A stretch of DNA of 64,000 nt from Oceanomicrobium pacificus (GCF_009833495.1 NZ_WUWG01000001.1:62001-126000); one strand, 5' to 3'; counted from the stretch's first letter, positions 45,682 through 55,642 are shown. Notes: generated by a model not told the origin, from the sequence alone. A program made the numbers and translations.

Positions 45682-45936
45682 TCAGGTCGGCGGCGCCGGC
45701 GGCGGCGATGCCGGCGTGTCGTCATCATCGTCGTCATTGTTCTGGGTCACGGCATAGGCCACAGCGGCCAGCGCCAGAACCGGGATCACCCAGCCCCAGG
45801 ACCCGGCGGAGGACCCGGCGGGCTCTTCGACCACGACCACTTCCTCGATGGGCTCTTCGAAACTCATGTTGCCGGCCTGCGCGGCCGTGCCGGCCAGAAC
45901 GGCGGCAATGGCGAGGGACGCCTTCAGTTTCATCAT
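45682..45936 (-). CDS. Small exported membrane protein with an acidic, Pro-rich tail
   Basis: An 84-residue protein. A signal peptide (MMKLKASLAIAAVLAGTAAQAG) is followed by an acidic segment (FEEPIEEVVVVEEPAG), one hydrophobic helix (WGWVIPVLALAAVAYAV), six consecutive Asp and a PASPPPAPP tail. No known family is recognised, though small proteins of this design are common in Rhodobacteraceae. A strong inverted repeat overlaps its ribosome-binding site. A terminator follows. Confidence 0.7.
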   Translation of the reverse strand: MMKLKASLAIAAVLAGTAAQAGNMSFEEPIEEVVVVEEPAGSSAGSWGWVIPVLALAAVAYAVTQNNDDDDDDTPASPPPAPPT

Positions 45937-45948
45937 CGGCTCGATACT

Positions 45949-45981
45949 CCTTGCGATGCATGTTTTCTATACATCGCAAGG
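45949..45981 (-). promoter_or_regulatory. Inverted repeat covering the ribosome-binding site of the small membrane protein gene
   Basis: On the minus strand CCTTGCGATG and CATCGCAAGG (10 perfect bp), extendable to 13 bp with one G-U, enclose AGAAAAC. The 3' arm contains the AAGG of the AAGGAG Shine-Dalgarno, so the RNA hairpin would hide it. The arms also flank TATAGA, a possible -10 box, so an operator is the alternative reading. Confidence 0.6.
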
Positions 45982-46045
45982 TGTTAGCGGAAGACTCTGA
46001 GTCGAAATGTGCGGATTGTCACATCCAGCTTACGTAAAGGAAAGG

Positions 46046-47074
46046 TTACGCCGTCAGATCGAGCACGACCTTGTTCGCCGCGCCGCTGCCGATCGCCTCG
46101 AACCCGTCCGCGAAACGTTCGAACGGCAATGTGTGGGAGATGACGGGCGCCACATCGAGCCCACTTTCCAGCATCCCGTACATCTTGTGCCAGGTCTCGA
46201 ACATGCGCCGGCCATAGATGCCCTTCATCGACAGGCCCTTGAAGATCGCCTTGTTCAGGTCGACCTCGGGCCGTTTCCCGAAAAGGCCCAGAAGCGCGAT
46301 ATTGCCGCCGGTGATCATCGCCTCGATCAGCGCATCGAGCGCGGGTGCCGCGCCCGACATCTCGAGCCCCACATCGAACCCTTCCCGCATGCCGATCTCG
46401 GTCATCACATCGCGCAGGTCCTCGCGGTCGGCGCGGACCGTGCGACTGGCGCCCATCCGCGAGGCGAGTGCCAGACGGTCGTCGTTGAGGTCAGTCACGA
46501 CGATGCGGCGCGCGCCCACATGGCGGCAGACCGCAGCCGCCATGCAGCCGATCGGACCCGCCCCGGTGATGAGCACATCCTCTCCGGTCAGATCGAAGGC
46601 CAACGCGGTGTGGACCGCATTGCCGAGCGGGTCGAGGATCGAGGCAATATCGTCCGACACGAAATCGGGCAGCGGGCGCACATTGGCGGCGGGCAGGACC
46701 AGATAATCGGCGAATGCACCAGGCACATTGACCCCGATGGAGCGCGTCCGCGCGCAGATATGCGCTCGGCCGGTCTGGCAGTTGCGGCAGCTGCCGCAGG
46801 GAATATGCCCCTCGCCCGAGACACGCTGGCCCGGCTCCAGTCCGGTCACGCCCGCGCCCACCGCGTCGATCACACCGGCATATTCATGGCCCACGACCAT
46901 CGGCACCGGGATCGTCGCCTCGGCCCAGGCATCCCATTTCCAGATATGCATGTCCGTCCCGCAAATCGACACTTTGCGAATGCGGATGCGCACCTCGCCC
47001 GGTCCCGGCTCGGGCATGGCCACATCGACCAGATCGAGGCCCGGACCGGCGGTCTGTTTGACAAGCGCCCTCAT
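46046..47074 (-). CDS. tdh: L-threonine 3-dehydrogenase
   Basis: Zinc-dependent medium-chain dehydrogenase that oxidises threonine to 2-amino-3-ketobutyrate using NAD+. The length of 342 residues is normal. Catalytic zinc ligands: [13 protein letters not shown] and GHEYAG; structural zinc cysteines: [15 protein letters not shown]. The NAD fold is [30 protein letters not shown] is a Tdh feature. The start overlaps the kbl stop by four bases, linking the two steps of threonine-to-glycine conversion. Confidence 0.96.
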   Translation of the reverse strand: MRALVKQTAGPGLDLVDVAMPEPGPGEVRIRIRKVSICGTDMHIWKWDAWAEATIPVPMVVGHEYAGVIDAVGAGVTGLEPGQRVSGEGHIPCGSCRNCQTGRAHICARTRSIGVNVPGAFADYLVLPAANVRPLPDFVSDDIASILDPLGNAVHTALAFDLTGEDVLITGAGPIGCMAAAVCRHVGARRIVVTDLNDDRLALASRMGASRTVRADREDLRDVMTEIGMREGFDVGLEMSGAAPALDALIEAMITGGNIALLGLFGKRPEVDLNKAIFKGLSMKGIYGRRMFETWHKMYGMLESGLDVAPVISHTLPFERFADGFEAIGSGAANKVVLDLTA

Positions 47075-48258
47075 GCGATCACCCCCAGCTTGCGCCCGGC
47101 AGCCGTGAAGGCGGCGATGGCGCGGTCGATCTCCGCCGGACTGTGGGCCGCGTTCATCTGCGTGCGGATCCGGGCCTGTCCCTTGGGCACGACCGGATAG
47201 GAGAAGGCGGTCACGTATATGCCGGCGCTGCGCAACTCGGCAGCCATGTCTGCTGCCAGTCGGGCCTCTCCGAGCATCACCGGTATGATCGCATGTTCGC
47301 CGGGCACAAGATCGAAGCCGGCCGCTTCCATGCCCGCGCGGAACCGTTTGGCATTGTCGGCCAGACGGGCGCGGGACCCGGCGCTGTCCTGCACCAGTTG
47401 CAGCGCGCGGCGCGTGGCCTCCACCACGGCCGGCGGCAGCGCGTTGGAAAAGAGGTAGGGCCGCGCCCGCTGGCGCAACATGTCGACGACAGGCTGCGAT
47501 GCGGCCACATAGCCGCCCGCCGCGCCGCCCAGCGCCTTGCCGAACGTGCCGGTCAGGATCTGAACCCGGTCGGCCACACCCCAATGGTCGGGCGTGCCCG
47601 CGCCGCGCGGCCCGACAAAGCCGACCGCATGGCTGTCATCGACCATCACGATCGCATCGTGGCGTTCGGCCAGATCGCAGATCGCCGGCAGGTTGGCGAG
47701 AATCCCGTCCATCGAGAAGACCCCGTCGGTGACGATGAGCCGCGTCCGGGCGTCGGCGGCCTCCTTCAGGCGCGCCTCCAGCTCGGCCATGTCATTGTTG
47801 GCATAGCGGTAACGCCGCGCCTTGCAGAGCCGCACACCGTCGATGATCGACGCATGGTTGAGCGCATCGGAGATGATCGCATCCTCCGGCCCCAGCAGGC
47901 TTTCAAACAGCCCGGCATTCGCATCGAAGCAGGAGGCAAACAGGATCGTGTCCTCGGTCCCGAGGAACGCCGACAGTTCCGCTTCCAGCGCCTTGTGAAT
48001 GTCTTGCGTGCCGCAGATGAACCGCACCGACGCCATCCCCAGCCCGTGGCTGTCGATCGCGGCTTTGGCGGCGTCGCGCAGCACCGGATCATTGGCAAGG
48101 CCCAGATAGTTGTTGGCGCAGAAATTGAGGAGCGCGCCTGCGTCCGTGCGGACCTCCGCCGCCTGCGGCGAACGGATCGCAAGCTCGGACTTGGTCAGCC
48201 CCTGCGCTTCAATATCGGCCAGTTCCGCCCGCAGGCGCTCGTCGAGGGTCCGGGACAT
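47071..48258 (-). CDS. kbl: 2-amino-3-ketobutyrate CoA ligase (glycine C-acetyltransferase)
   Basis: PLP enzyme that cleaves 2-amino-3-ketobutyrate with CoA to glycine and acetyl-CoA. The 395-residue product matches E. coli Kbl in length. Key segments: [31 protein letters not shown] and the PLP lysine in [21 protein letters not shown] 48256-48258 gives [13 protein letters not shown]; the longer upstream frame is not conserved-looking. Confidence 0.96.
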   Translation of the reverse strand: MSRTLDERLRAELADIEAQGLTKSELAIRSPQAAEVRTDAGALLNFCANNYLGLANDPVLRDAAKAAIDSHGLGMASVRFICGTQDIHKALEAELSAFLGTEDTILFASCFDANAGLFESLLGPEDAIISDALNHASIIDGVRLCKARRYRYANNDMAELEARLKEAADARTRLIVTDGVFSMDGILANLPAICDLAERHDAIVMVDDSHAVGFVGPRGAGTPDHWGVADRVQILTGTFGKALGGAAGGYVAASQPVVDMLRQRARPYLFSNALPPAVVEATRRALQLVQDSAGSRARLADNAKRFRAGMEAAGFDLVPGEHAIIPVMLGEARLAADMAAELRSAGIYVTAFSYPVVPKGQARIRTQMNAAHSPAEIDRAIAAFTAAGRKLGVIA

Positions 48259-48363
48259 GGGTGCCGCACTCCTTTGCTGTCGATGGTCACCACCTGAGGG
48301 CCGCGCGAAGTCGCGCGTCCGCAAGTCTAGGCTTCGCTGCCTGCCTTGTCAGGCGTGATTCGT

Positions 48364-49137
48364 CTAGCGGCGCGGGAGCGTCAGCGGCTGGCCACTCGCC
48401 CGTTGGCGCTCGATCCGGTCCGCGGTGGCCGCGACAGTGGCGAGCCGCTGGCCCGAAGCCGGGTGGGTCGACAGCCCGCCCCCGCCGCCCGCAATGCGAG
48501 CAAAGGACTGCGCACCCCGGCGCGCATCATAGCCGGCCAGTTCCGTGATATAGGTGCCGACCACATCGGCCTCCAGCTCATAGGTCTGGGAATAGGCCCG
48601 TCCGCCGAGGAAGGTGCCCGTCTCGATTGCCTGCTGGATCAGCGCATCCGACGCCCCGCCGCTCGCCGCCACCAGTCCGCCGAGCGCGATGCCGGCCAGC
48701 GCCTGCTGCTGGCTGCGTTTGACAAGATGGTTGGAAATCTGGTGCCCGACCTCATGCCCGAGGATGAAGGCAAACTCGTCGTCATTTTCCAGCGACCGCA
48801 TCAGCGACATGGTCATCACCACGATCGGCTGGCCCTGACGGTTGATCGTCTGGTAGGCGTTCGCTGGCAGGCGCGGATCGGGATCGGCAAAGAACCGGTA
48901 GTTGCAATAGGCGCGGCCCGCGCTCGGGTTCTGGCTCTGGCAGACCTGTTCAGCCACCCGTTCGACCCGCGGCGCGACCCGCTCGTAAGCCGCGATGGCA
49001 CTTGCCTCGCTGCGCACGACCCGCGCTTTCTGCTGGCCCTGCGGCAGGGGCGTGTTCGCGGCCACCTCGGGCACGTCATATTGCGTCCCGCAGGCGCCGA
49101 GCGCCAATCCCGCCGTCAACAGCAACACAAACCGCAT
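48364..49137 (-). CDS. M48 family metallopeptidase lipoprotein (Oma1/LoiP-like)
   Basis: A 257-residue protein with a lipobox (VLLLTAGLALGACGTQ, lipidated Cys near residue 16) and a zinc peptidase domain: FILGHEVGHQISNH holds HExxH, and YELEADVVGTYI provides the third ligand (ExxxD). NAYQTINRQGQPIVVMTMSL is the conserved beta segment before the helix. HPASGQRLATV at the end is also family-typical. Expected in the periplasm, anchored to a membrane, in envelope protein quality control; its targets are unknown. Confidence 0.88.
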   Translation of the reverse strand: MRFVLLLTAGLALGACGTQYDVPEVAANTPLPQGQQKARVVRSEASAIAAYERVAPRVERVAEQVCQSQNPSAGRAYCNYRFFADPDPRLPANAYQTINRQGQPIVVMTMSLMRSLENDDEFAFILGHEVGHQISNHLVKRSQQQALAGIALGGLVAASGGASDALIQQAIETGTFLGGRAYSQTYELEADVVGTYITELAGYDARRGAQSFARIAGGGGGLSTHPASGQRLATVAATADRIERQRASGQPLTLPRR

Positions 49138-49235
49138 TCGGAACCCTCCCGTCCGTTCGTCCGACAGGGACAAATGCAAAACGCGGCGGCAAGGTTCCCC
49201 AAGCCGCCGCGCCATTTCAATGACTGCCTGCCCTG

Positions 49236-50747
49236 TCAGACCGATGCCAGATCGTCCGGCAGGACGGATCCGGGAATGTTCTGGTAGCAGACCGGGCGCA
49301 GGAACCGGCGGATCGACAGGGTGCCGACCGAGGTCGCGCCGAAATTGGTCGAGGCCGGATAGGGTCCGCCATGGACCATCGTGTCGCTCACTTCCACGCC
49401 GGTCGGGAACCCGTTGGCCAGCAGGCGTCCGGCCTTGCGCTCGAGGATCGGCAGAAGCGCACGCGCTGCTTCCGCATCGCCACCATCCATATGGAGCGTG
49501 CAGGTCAGCTGCCCTTGCAGGCTGCGGGCGATTTCCTCGACCTGATCCGCGTCTTTTGCGACGATCACCATGCCGAGCGGTCCGAACACCTCCTCGCCCA
49601 GAACCTCTTCGGCCAGCCATTCGTCACCGGAGGCCACGAAGAGATAGGGCGTTGCCATGCGCAGATCGCAGGTCGTGGTCAGCACCTCGCGGACACTGGC
49701 CTCGGCCCGGATCCGGTCGCGACCGGCGCGATAGGCCGCCGCGATTCCGTCGGTCAGCATGACTTGCGGATCGACCGCTTCCAGCGCCGCCTTGGAGGCC
49801 TCGATGAAGGCTTGCGCGTCGGGACCGTCGATCACGATAGCGAGGCCGGGATTGGTGCAGAACTGGCCAGCGCCCATGGTCAGCGACCCGGCCCAGCCCT
49901 GAGCGATCTCGGCCCCGCGGGCAGAAAGCGCCTGCGGCAGGAGGAACATCGGGTTGACCGAACCAAGCTCGCCGAAGAAGGGGATCGGTTCGGGCCGCGC
50001 GGCACACAGGTCGAAAAGCGCGCGCCCGCCGCCGAGAGAGCCGGTGAAGCCGACCGCCTTGATCAGCGGGTGCTGCACCACGGCCTGTCCGACGGCGCGG
50101 TTGCCGCCCTGAATCTGGCTGAATACGCCGGGGTGGATGTCGCAGGCGCGGATCGCCGCCTCGATGGCCTGCGCCACGATGTCCGACACGCCGGGATGGG
50201 CGGAATGGCCCTTGACCACGACCGGGCAACCGGCAGCCAGTGCGGCCGCCGTGTCGCCACCCGCGGTCGAGAAGGCGAGCGGGAAGTTCGACGCGCCGAA
50301 CACAGCGACCGGACCGACCGGGCGCTGCATCATGCGCAGATCCGGGCGCGGCAGCGGGGCGCGGTCGGGCAGTGCTTCGTCATGGCGGCGGTCGAGATAG
50401 TCGCCCGCCTCGATATGGTCGGCAAAGAGCCGAAGCTGGCCGGTGGTGCGGCCGCGCTCGCCCTCAAGTCGGGCTGCCGGCAAACCGGTTTCGCGGGTGC
50501 CGATTTCGGTAATCTCGGCGCCGCGCGCCTCGATCTCGTCGGCAATCTTGCGCAGGAAGGCAGCCCGGGCGCTGCGGCTCAGCGCGGAATAGCTCCAGAA
50601 CGCCGCTTCTGCCGCCTTGGCGGCGCGGTCGACCAGTTCCGGAGTGCCGACGGCGAAACTCTGGGCCTCCCCGCTCACCGGCATGTTCTCAAAACTCTGG
50701 TCCGACCCGACCCATTCGCCGGCGATCAAGTGTTTTCCGATTATCAT
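49236..50747 (-). CDS. NADP-type aldehyde dehydrogenase, probable 2-oxoglutarate semialdehyde dehydrogenase
   Basis: A 503-residue aldehyde dehydrogenase. Catalytic parts: FGASNFPLAFSTAGGDTAAA (cofactor site), VGFTGSLGGGRALFDL, FFGELGSVNPMF (general-base Glu) and MGAGQFCTNPG (nucleophilic Cys). TRETGLPAARLEGERGRTTGQ is characteristic of the alpha-ketoglutaric semialdehyde dehydrogenase group. The ATG is preceded by ACAGGAAA. It is divergent from the DUF302 gene. No other pentose or hydroxyproline gene is adjacent, so the pathway is uncertain. Confidence 0.85.
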   Translation of the reverse strand: MIIGKHLIAGEWVGSDQSFENMPVSGEAQSFAVGTPELVDRAAKAAEAAFWSYSALSRSARAAFLRKIADEIEARGAEITEIGTRETGLPAARLEGERGRTTGQLRLFADHIEAGDYLDRRHDEALPDRAPLPRPDLRMMQRPVGPVAVFGASNFPLAFSTAGGDTAAALAAGCPVVVKGHSAHPGVSDIVAQAIEAAIRACDIHPGVFSQIQGGNRAVGQAVVQHPLIKAVGFTGSLGGGRALFDLCAARPEPIPFFGELGSVNPMFLLPQALSARGAEIAQGWAGSLTMGAGQFCTNPGLAIVIDGPDAQAFIEASKAALEAVDPQVMLTDGIAAAYRAGRDRIRAEASVREVLTTTCDLRMATPYLFVASGDEWLAEEVLGEEVFGPLGMVIVAKDADQVEEIARSLQGQLTCTLHMDGGDAEAARALLPILERKAGRLLANGFPTGVEVSDTMVHGGPYPASTNFGATSVGTLSIRRFLRPVCYQNIPGSVLPDDLASV

Positions 50748-50892
50748 GATTTCCTGTTTCCAATGATTGGTCTGCGTCCCGGTGCCCCTGATATGCCAGT
50801 TGACCGGCGGTTTGCCCAGCGTCAACTTGGGACACGCCGCGGCAATTCCTATCTCTGGATTGGAAACGGGGTGTCCGAGACGGAGACAGAGC

Positions 50893-51279
50893 ATGAACTA
50901 CACGATCGACAAGGTGATTTCAGGCGCGGCGCTCGACAAGGTGGACGAGGCTGTGCGCGCGGCCCTCGCCGAAGAAGGGTTCGGCGTCCTGACGGAGATC
51001 GACGTCCAGTCGGTGATGAAGGCCAAGATCGGGGAAGATATGGCGGGCTACCGCATCCTCGGGGCCTGCAACCCGAAACTGGCCTTCGCCGCGATCGGGG
51101 CCGAGCCGCGCGTCGGCGCGATGCTGCCCTGCAACGTGATCCTGCGCGAGACGCCCGAGGGCGTGATGGTGAGTGCGGTGGACCCGGCGGCGTCGATGCA
51201 GGCGATCGACAATCCCGGCCTCGCTGATCTGGCACGCGACGTGCGCAGCCGGCTGGAACGGGTGATCGCCGCGGTCTGA
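50893..51279 (+). CDS. DUF302 domain protein
   Basis: A 128-residue protein of the DUF302 family. Typical features: AALAEEGFGVLTEIDVQSVM near residue 25, RILGACNPKLAFAAI near residue 55 (the GACNP-like Cys is conserved in the family) and MLPCNVILRE near 80. The fold is thought to bind small ligands or metals as a dimer; function is unknown. No signal peptide. It converges on the AI-2E family gene with a six-base gap. Confidence 0.88.
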   Translation: MNYTIDKVISGAALDKVDEAVRAALAEEGFGVLTEIDVQSVMKAKIGEDMAGYRILGACNPKLAFAAIGAEPRVGAMLPCNVILRETPEGVMVSAVDPAASMQAIDNPGLADLARDVRSRLERVIAAV

Positions 51280-51285
51280 CCGGGG

Positions 51286-52389
51286 TCAGGTGTTGTCGGA
51301 CGATCCCTCGCCGGCGGTGACATCGCCCATACCGCCCGCCGCCTCGATCTGCGCGTTGCGGGCGGCGAACATCGACCAGCTGACAAGGAAAAGCGAGGCG
51401 ATGACCGGACCGACGACAAAACCGGTCAGGCCGATCAGGCTGAGCCCGCCCAGCGTGGTGAAGAGCACCAGATAATCCGGCATCTGCGTGTCGCGCCCTA
51501 CAAGGATCGGGCGCAGCACATTGTCGACCATCGAGATGACGAATGTGCCGAAGGCCAGCAGGATCAGCCCCTTCATCCAGTCGCCGGTGGCCATCAGGAT
51601 GATCGCCGCCGGCGCCCAGATCAGGGTTGCGCCGAAGGCCGGCAGCACGGAGATGAGCGCCATCACCGCGCCCCAGAAGACCGCGCCGTCGATCCCGAGC
51701 ACGGCAAAGGCGATCCCGCCGAGCGTGCCCTGCACCGCCCCCACGACCACCGTGCCCTTGATCGTGGCGATGGATACGGTCGCGAACTGGTTGAAGAACC
51801 GCTCCTTCTCGGCATGCGGCAGCGGCACGGCGTCGAACAGGGACCGGAACATGGACGGCCCGTCGCGCAGCACGAAGAAGAGCAGGTAGAGCATCAGGAA
51901 AATCTGCACGACGACGATCGCCGCATTCTCCCCGACATTGACCAGAAGCGATAGCGCGAACTGGCTGCCCTTCAGCGCGACCTCGCTCAGGCGTGACAGA
52001 AGCTGGTCGATCTCGATCCCGAACGGCTCCAGCCGCGAGGCGAGGCGCGGCACGACATCGCTCACCCGCTGCAGGAACTGTGCCGGATCGAGCTGCCCGT
52101 TCTGCAGGTTTTCATAGACATTGAGCGCACTGCCCGCGATCAGCCCGACGAGCAGGAGCGCGGGCAGAAGCACGCAGAAGAGGATGACGGCCACAAGGAA
52201 CCCCGCCGCACGGTTGCGCCCGCCATTCATCCGCGCCGCCAACCGTTCCTGCGCGCCGCGAAAGAGAATGCCGAAGACCGCTGCCCAGAAGATCGACTTC
52301 CAGAAGGGCGTGAGGATGATGAGAAAGGCAAGCGTGACGGCAACCAGCACCGATATCGCGAAAAGATTGCGCTTTGGACCGTCGCTCAT
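51286..52389 (-). CDS. AI-2E family (TqsA/PerM-like) membrane transporter
   Basis: A 367-residue polytopic membrane protein with about seven to eight hydrophobic helices. The N-terminal two helices (FAISVLVAVTLAFLIILTPF, FWKSIFWAAVFGILF), a soluble helical region (about 95-150) and the C-terminal cluster GTVVVGAVQGTLGGIAFAVLG, LPAFGATLIWAPAAI and DNVLRPILVG match the family. Members export AI-2 or act in Na+/H+ exchange; the substrate here is not predictable. Confidence 0.88.
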   Translation of the reverse strand: MSDGPKRNLFAISVLVAVTLAFLIILTPFWKSIFWAAVFGILFRGAQERLAARMNGGRNRAAGFLVAVILFCVLLPALLLVGLIAGSALNVYENLQNGQLDPAQFLQRVSDVVPRLASRLEPFGIEIDQLLSRLSEVALKGSQFALSLLVNVGENAAIVVVQIFLMLYLLFFVLRDGPSMFRSLFDAVPLPHAEKERFFNQFATVSIATIKGTVVVGAVQGTLGGIAFAVLGIDGAVFWGAVMALISVLPAFGATLIWAPAAIILMATGDWMKGLILLAFGTFVISMVDNVLRPILVGRDTQMPDYLVLFTTLGGLSLIGLTGFVVGPVIASLFLVSWSMFAARNAQIEAAGGMGDVTAGEGSSDNT

Positions 52390-52564
52390 GCTGCCTGCTC
52401 CCTGCCGGCCCCGTCCGGACCTGTTCGCCTGTCAGTGAACCCGAAACCGGCGCGACTTGTCCAGCAGCAGCGCGCGGACGGCGCAAATCATGCTAGTCTG
52501 ATCTGCACGCCCCTGCACCTGCCTGCCCCTGACTAAGTTCGCCCCCTGACCGGAGGAGGAGAAG

Positions 52565-53344
52565 ATGCTCACGTTTGACGATGCAATGGTGAAGCGGCTC
52601 AACCGCGCCTACAAGGGGCCGGATGTCACGGCGCGGCGGCTGGCCAATCTCCGGGCGCTCGACCTGCGCCCCGGCCATCACGTGCTGGACCTCGGATGCG
52701 GTCAAGGGCTGCTCACGGTCGATCTGGCCGGCATCGTCGGGCCAGCGGGCAAGGTTCTGGCCATCGACCCAAGCCCCGACATGCGCAAAGCGGCCACAAT
52801 GACCTGCAAAGGGCTGGACCAGGTGGCGATCCTTGAAGGAGACGCGAGCGCCATTCCCGCCGACAGTGCCAGCCTCGACCGAGTGATCGCCGTGCAGGTC
52901 TTTGAATATGTGCCGGACATCGACGCCGCGCTGGCCGAAATTGCGCGGGTGCTGAAACCGGGCGGCCGCGTCGTGCTCGGCAACATGCTCTGGCCAAGCT
53001 TCCACTGGTTCAGCGACGATCCCGACCGGATGGACCGCATGTGCCGCCTGTGGGAGGACCATGTCCGCCATACGGACCTGCCGGCATGGCTCGCGGACGC
53101 AATGGCGCGCGCCGGTCTCGCACCCGATCCGGCGCAGCCCTTTCCTTTCGTCAACCAGTCGCTAAGTGAAACCGGACTGGCGCGCATGATGCTCGACCTG
53201 ATGGCAAATTTTGCCCGCAGCCGGGACGAGATCGCAACCGCCGAGGTTGACGCGTGGGTCGACGAGCAGCATGCGCTCGACGCCGCGGGTCGCTTCTTCT
53301 GGAGCCTGACCCATGTGATCCAGCCCGCCCGAAAACCCGGCTGA
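52565..53344 (+). CDS. SAM-dependent class I methyltransferase
   Basis: A 259-residue methyltransferase. Motif I is VLDLGCGQGLLTVDLAG (about residue 40), followed by a motif II acid in VLAIDPSPDMRKAA, and DRVIAVQVFEYVPDI plus LKPGGRVVLGNML as motifs IV and V. The substrate is unknown; UbiE- or phospholipid-like acceptors are only guesses. GGAGGAGAAG lies just upstream. It precedes the sqd genes by 217 bases, so common transcription is possible but not shown. Confidence 0.85.
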   Translation: MLTFDDAMVKRLNRAYKGPDVTARRLANLRALDLRPGHHVLDLGCGQGLLTVDLAGIVGPAGKVLAIDPSPDMRKAATMTCKGLDQVAILEGDASAIPADSASLDRVIAVQVFEYVPDIDAALAEIARVLKPGGRVVLGNMLWPSFHWFSDDPDRMDRMCRLWEDHVRHTDLPAWLADAMARAGLAPDPAQPFPFVNQSLSETGLARMMLDLMANFARSRDEIATAEVDAWVDEQHALDAAGRFFWSLTHVIQPARKPG

Positions 53345-53561
53345 TGCTGCGGCTTTTGGTGCTGCGCGCCGTCCGTGCCATAGTGGCCGCGCCCGGGTTG
53401 ATGACGATTGCGTGGCACCGGCCTGCCCCTGTGGTGTCACATGACATGGCGCTGACATGCGCCTGTCTCAAATCCGTTACCGAACCGGCATCTACTTTGC
53501 GCAGACCCGCGCCTGGCGGGCCGTTCCGGCCCCGGCGCTTCAGGATGACAAAGGAGACGGT

Positions 53562-54782
53562 ATGAAAATCGCCATTCTCGGAGGCGACGGGTTCGTCGGC
53601 TGGCCCACCGCGCTGCACCTGTCCGACCAGGGCCACGATATCCACATCATCGACAACCTGTCGCGCCGCTGGATCGACACGGAACTTGGCGTCCAGTCGC
53701 TGACCCCGATGGATTCGATCCAGGAGCGCTGCCGAATCTGGCATGAGGAAACCGGACGGCGCATCCATTTCCACCTGCTCGACCTCGCCGCGGAATATGA
53801 GCGGCTGAAAGCCTGGCTGGCGGAAGCTGCGCCTGATGCAGTCATCCATTTTGCCGAACAGCGGGCCGCGCCCTATTCGATGAAATCGGACCGGCACAAG
53901 GTCTACACGGTCAACAATAACGTCAACGCGACGCATAACCTGCTGACCGCGCTGGTGGAAACCGGCATCGACGCACATCTGCTGCATCTCGGCACGATGG
54001 GGGTCTATGGCTACAGCTCAGTGGGTGCCGCCATTCCCGAAGGCTATCTCGATGTCGGCATCGAAACCCTGACGGGAGAGACCGCGCGGCAGGAGATCCT
54101 CTATCCGACGCGGCCCGGTTCGGTCTATCACATGACCAAGAGCCTCGATCAGATCCTGTTCCAGTTCTACACCCAGAATGACGGGTTGCGGATCACCGAC
54201 CTGCATCAGGGGATCGTCTGGGGCACTCATACGGACCAGACCCGCCGCCATCCGCAACTGATCAACCGGTTCGACTATGACGGCGATTACGGCACCGTGC
54301 TGAACCGGTTCCTGATCCAGGCGGCGATCGGCTATCCGCTGACGGTCCACGGCACGGGCGGCCAGACCCGGGCTTTCATCCATATCCAGGACAGTGTGCG
54401 CTGTATCGAACTGGCTCTGAGCGACGCGCCGGTGCGCGGCGAACGGGTGCGCATCTTCAACCAGATGACCGAAACCCACCGCGTGCGCGATCTGGCGCAA
54501 CTTGTGGCGGACAAGACCGGGGCGGAAATCGCCTACCTGCCGAACCCCCGCAAGGAGGCGGAGGAGAACGAGCTTGTCGTGCGCAATGACCAGTTCCTCG
54601 CGCTCGGGCTCGACCCGATCCGGCTGGAAGCCGGACTGCTCGATGAAATCGTCGAGGTCGCAGGCAAATTCGCCCACCGGATCGACCGGAAACGCGTGCC
54701 GGCCGTGTCGGCCTGGACGCGCGACCTGGCCGCACAGGTCGAGCCGGATCCCGAAGCGACACGCCTGCGCTCGGTCTCCTGA
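53562..54782 (+). CDS. sqdB: UDP-sulfoquinovose synthase
   Basis: Makes UDP-sulfoquinovose from UDP-glucose and sulfite, the head-group donor of sulfolipid SQDG. The 406-residue SDR-type protein has an NAD loop ILGGDGFVGWPTALHL, IDNLSRRWIDTELGVQSLTP, HFAEQRAAPYSM and the catalytic SVYHMTKSLDQILFQF (YxxxK). DLHQGIVWGTHTDQT and NRFLIQAAIGYPLTVHGTGG are family features. ATG 53562 has AAAGGAG upstream. Confidence 0.97.
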   Translation: MKIAILGGDGFVGWPTALHLSDQGHDIHIIDNLSRRWIDTELGVQSLTPMDSIQERCRIWHEETGRRIHFHLLDLAAEYERLKAWLAEAAPDAVIHFAEQRAAPYSMKSDRHKVYTVNNNVNATHNLLTALVETGIDAHLLHLGTMGVYGYSSVGAAIPEGYLDVGIETLTGETARQEILYPTRPGSVYHMTKSLDQILFQFYTQNDGLRITDLHQGIVWGTHTDQTRRHPQLINRFDYDGDYGTVLNRFLIQAAIGYPLTVHGTGGQTRAFIHIQDSVRCIELALSDAPVRGERVRIFNQMTETHRVRDLAQLVADKTGAEIAYLPNPRKEAEENELVVRNDQFLALGLDPIRLEAGLLDEIVEVAGKFAHRIDRKRVPAVSAWTRDLAAQVEPDPEATRLRSVS

Positions 54783-54784
54783 CC

Positions 54785-55642
54785 TTGGAGACCGAAGGGA
54801 TCAGACGGGCCGCGCCCGCACGGAGCGACCGGGCCTGGGTGACGCTGGTGACCAATGCCGACTATGCGCGCGGCGCGCGGGCGCTTCTGCGCTCGGTCCG
54901 GGCCACGGGCAGCACCGCCGACCGTGTGGTGCTGCACACGGGCGGCGTGCCCGATGCGGCGCTGGCGGAACTGGCGGAGGAAGGCGCGCGCCCTGTCGCG
55001 GTGGACCTTTTGCCCACATCCGACGCGTTCAATGAACGCCATGCGCGCGACAGGCTCCATGCCAGGGCGCCTTTCACCAAAGGGGGCAAGCCGCCCTTCC
55101 ACACGCCGCTCGACAATTTCGCCAAGCTGCGCCTCTGGCAACTGACGGAATACCGCACGGCCGTATTCCTCGATGCGGACATGCTGATGCTGCGCAACAG
55201 CGACCGGCTGTTCGACTATCCGGAATTTTGCGCCGCGCCCAATGTCTACGAAAGCATGCGTGACTTCCACCGGATGAACAGCGGGGTCTTCACGGCGCGC
55301 CCGGATGAGGCCACTTTCGACCGGATGCTCGCGGCGCTCGACGGACCCGGCCGGTTCTGGCGGCGCACCGACCAGAGTTTCCTGCAGGACTTCTTTCCCG
55401 ACTGGCACGGGCTGCCCGTCACCTACAACATGCTGCAATATGTATGGTTCGCGCTGCCCGACCTCTGGGACTGGGACGCCATACACATCCTGCACTATCA
55501 GTATGAGAAACCGTGGCATGCAAACCACGAGCGGGCCCGTGAACTTGCGCCGCTCATCGCGCTCTGGAATGCGTTCGACGCGGGCGCGCCGGTCCCGAAC
55601 CTCGCCACCCTGCCCGCGCCGCCCGGCGCCAGCGCGGCGTGA
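54785..55642 (+). CDS. sqdD: SqdD-like glycosyltransferase of sulfolipid synthesis
   Basis: A 285-residue glycogenin-like GT8 enzyme: WVTLVTNADYARGARALLRS at the start, FLDADMLMLRN with the DxD metal site near residue 130, MNSGVFTARPDEATF, and LPVTYNMLQYVW. Position between sqdB and sqdC matches the Rhodobacter sqdBDC operon, in which SqdD is thought to transfer sulfoquinovose. The start is a TTG two bases after the sqdB stop; a GTG near 54838 is a shorter alternative. Its exact acceptor is inferred from context. Confidence 0.88.
   Translation: METEGIRRAAPARSDRAWVTLVTNADYARGARALLRSVRATGSTADRVVLHTGGVPDAALAELAEEGARPVAVDLLPTSDAFNERHARDRLHARAPFTKGGKPPFHTPLDNFAKLRLWQLTEYRTAVFLDADMLMLRNSDRLFDYPEFCAAPNVYESMRDFHRMNSGVFTARPDEATFDRMLAALDGPGRFWRRTDQSFLQDFFPDWHGLPVTYNMLQYVWFALPDLWDWDAIHILHYQYEKPWHANHERARELAPLIALWNAFDAGAPVPNLATLPAPPGASAA

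Noticed and set aside
48339-48354. GCCTG-CCTTGT-CAGGC hairpin between the kbl and M48 peptidase genes as a terminator
   Set aside because: Stem of only five pairs and no T-tract on either strand.
53344-53565. Possible 73-residue gene between the methyltransferase and sqdB, starting with MLRLLVLRAVRAIVAAPG
   Set aside because: It overlaps the methyltransferase stop and the sqdB ribosome site, and the second half is Arg/Pro-rich without domain-like pattern. No ribosome site is evident.
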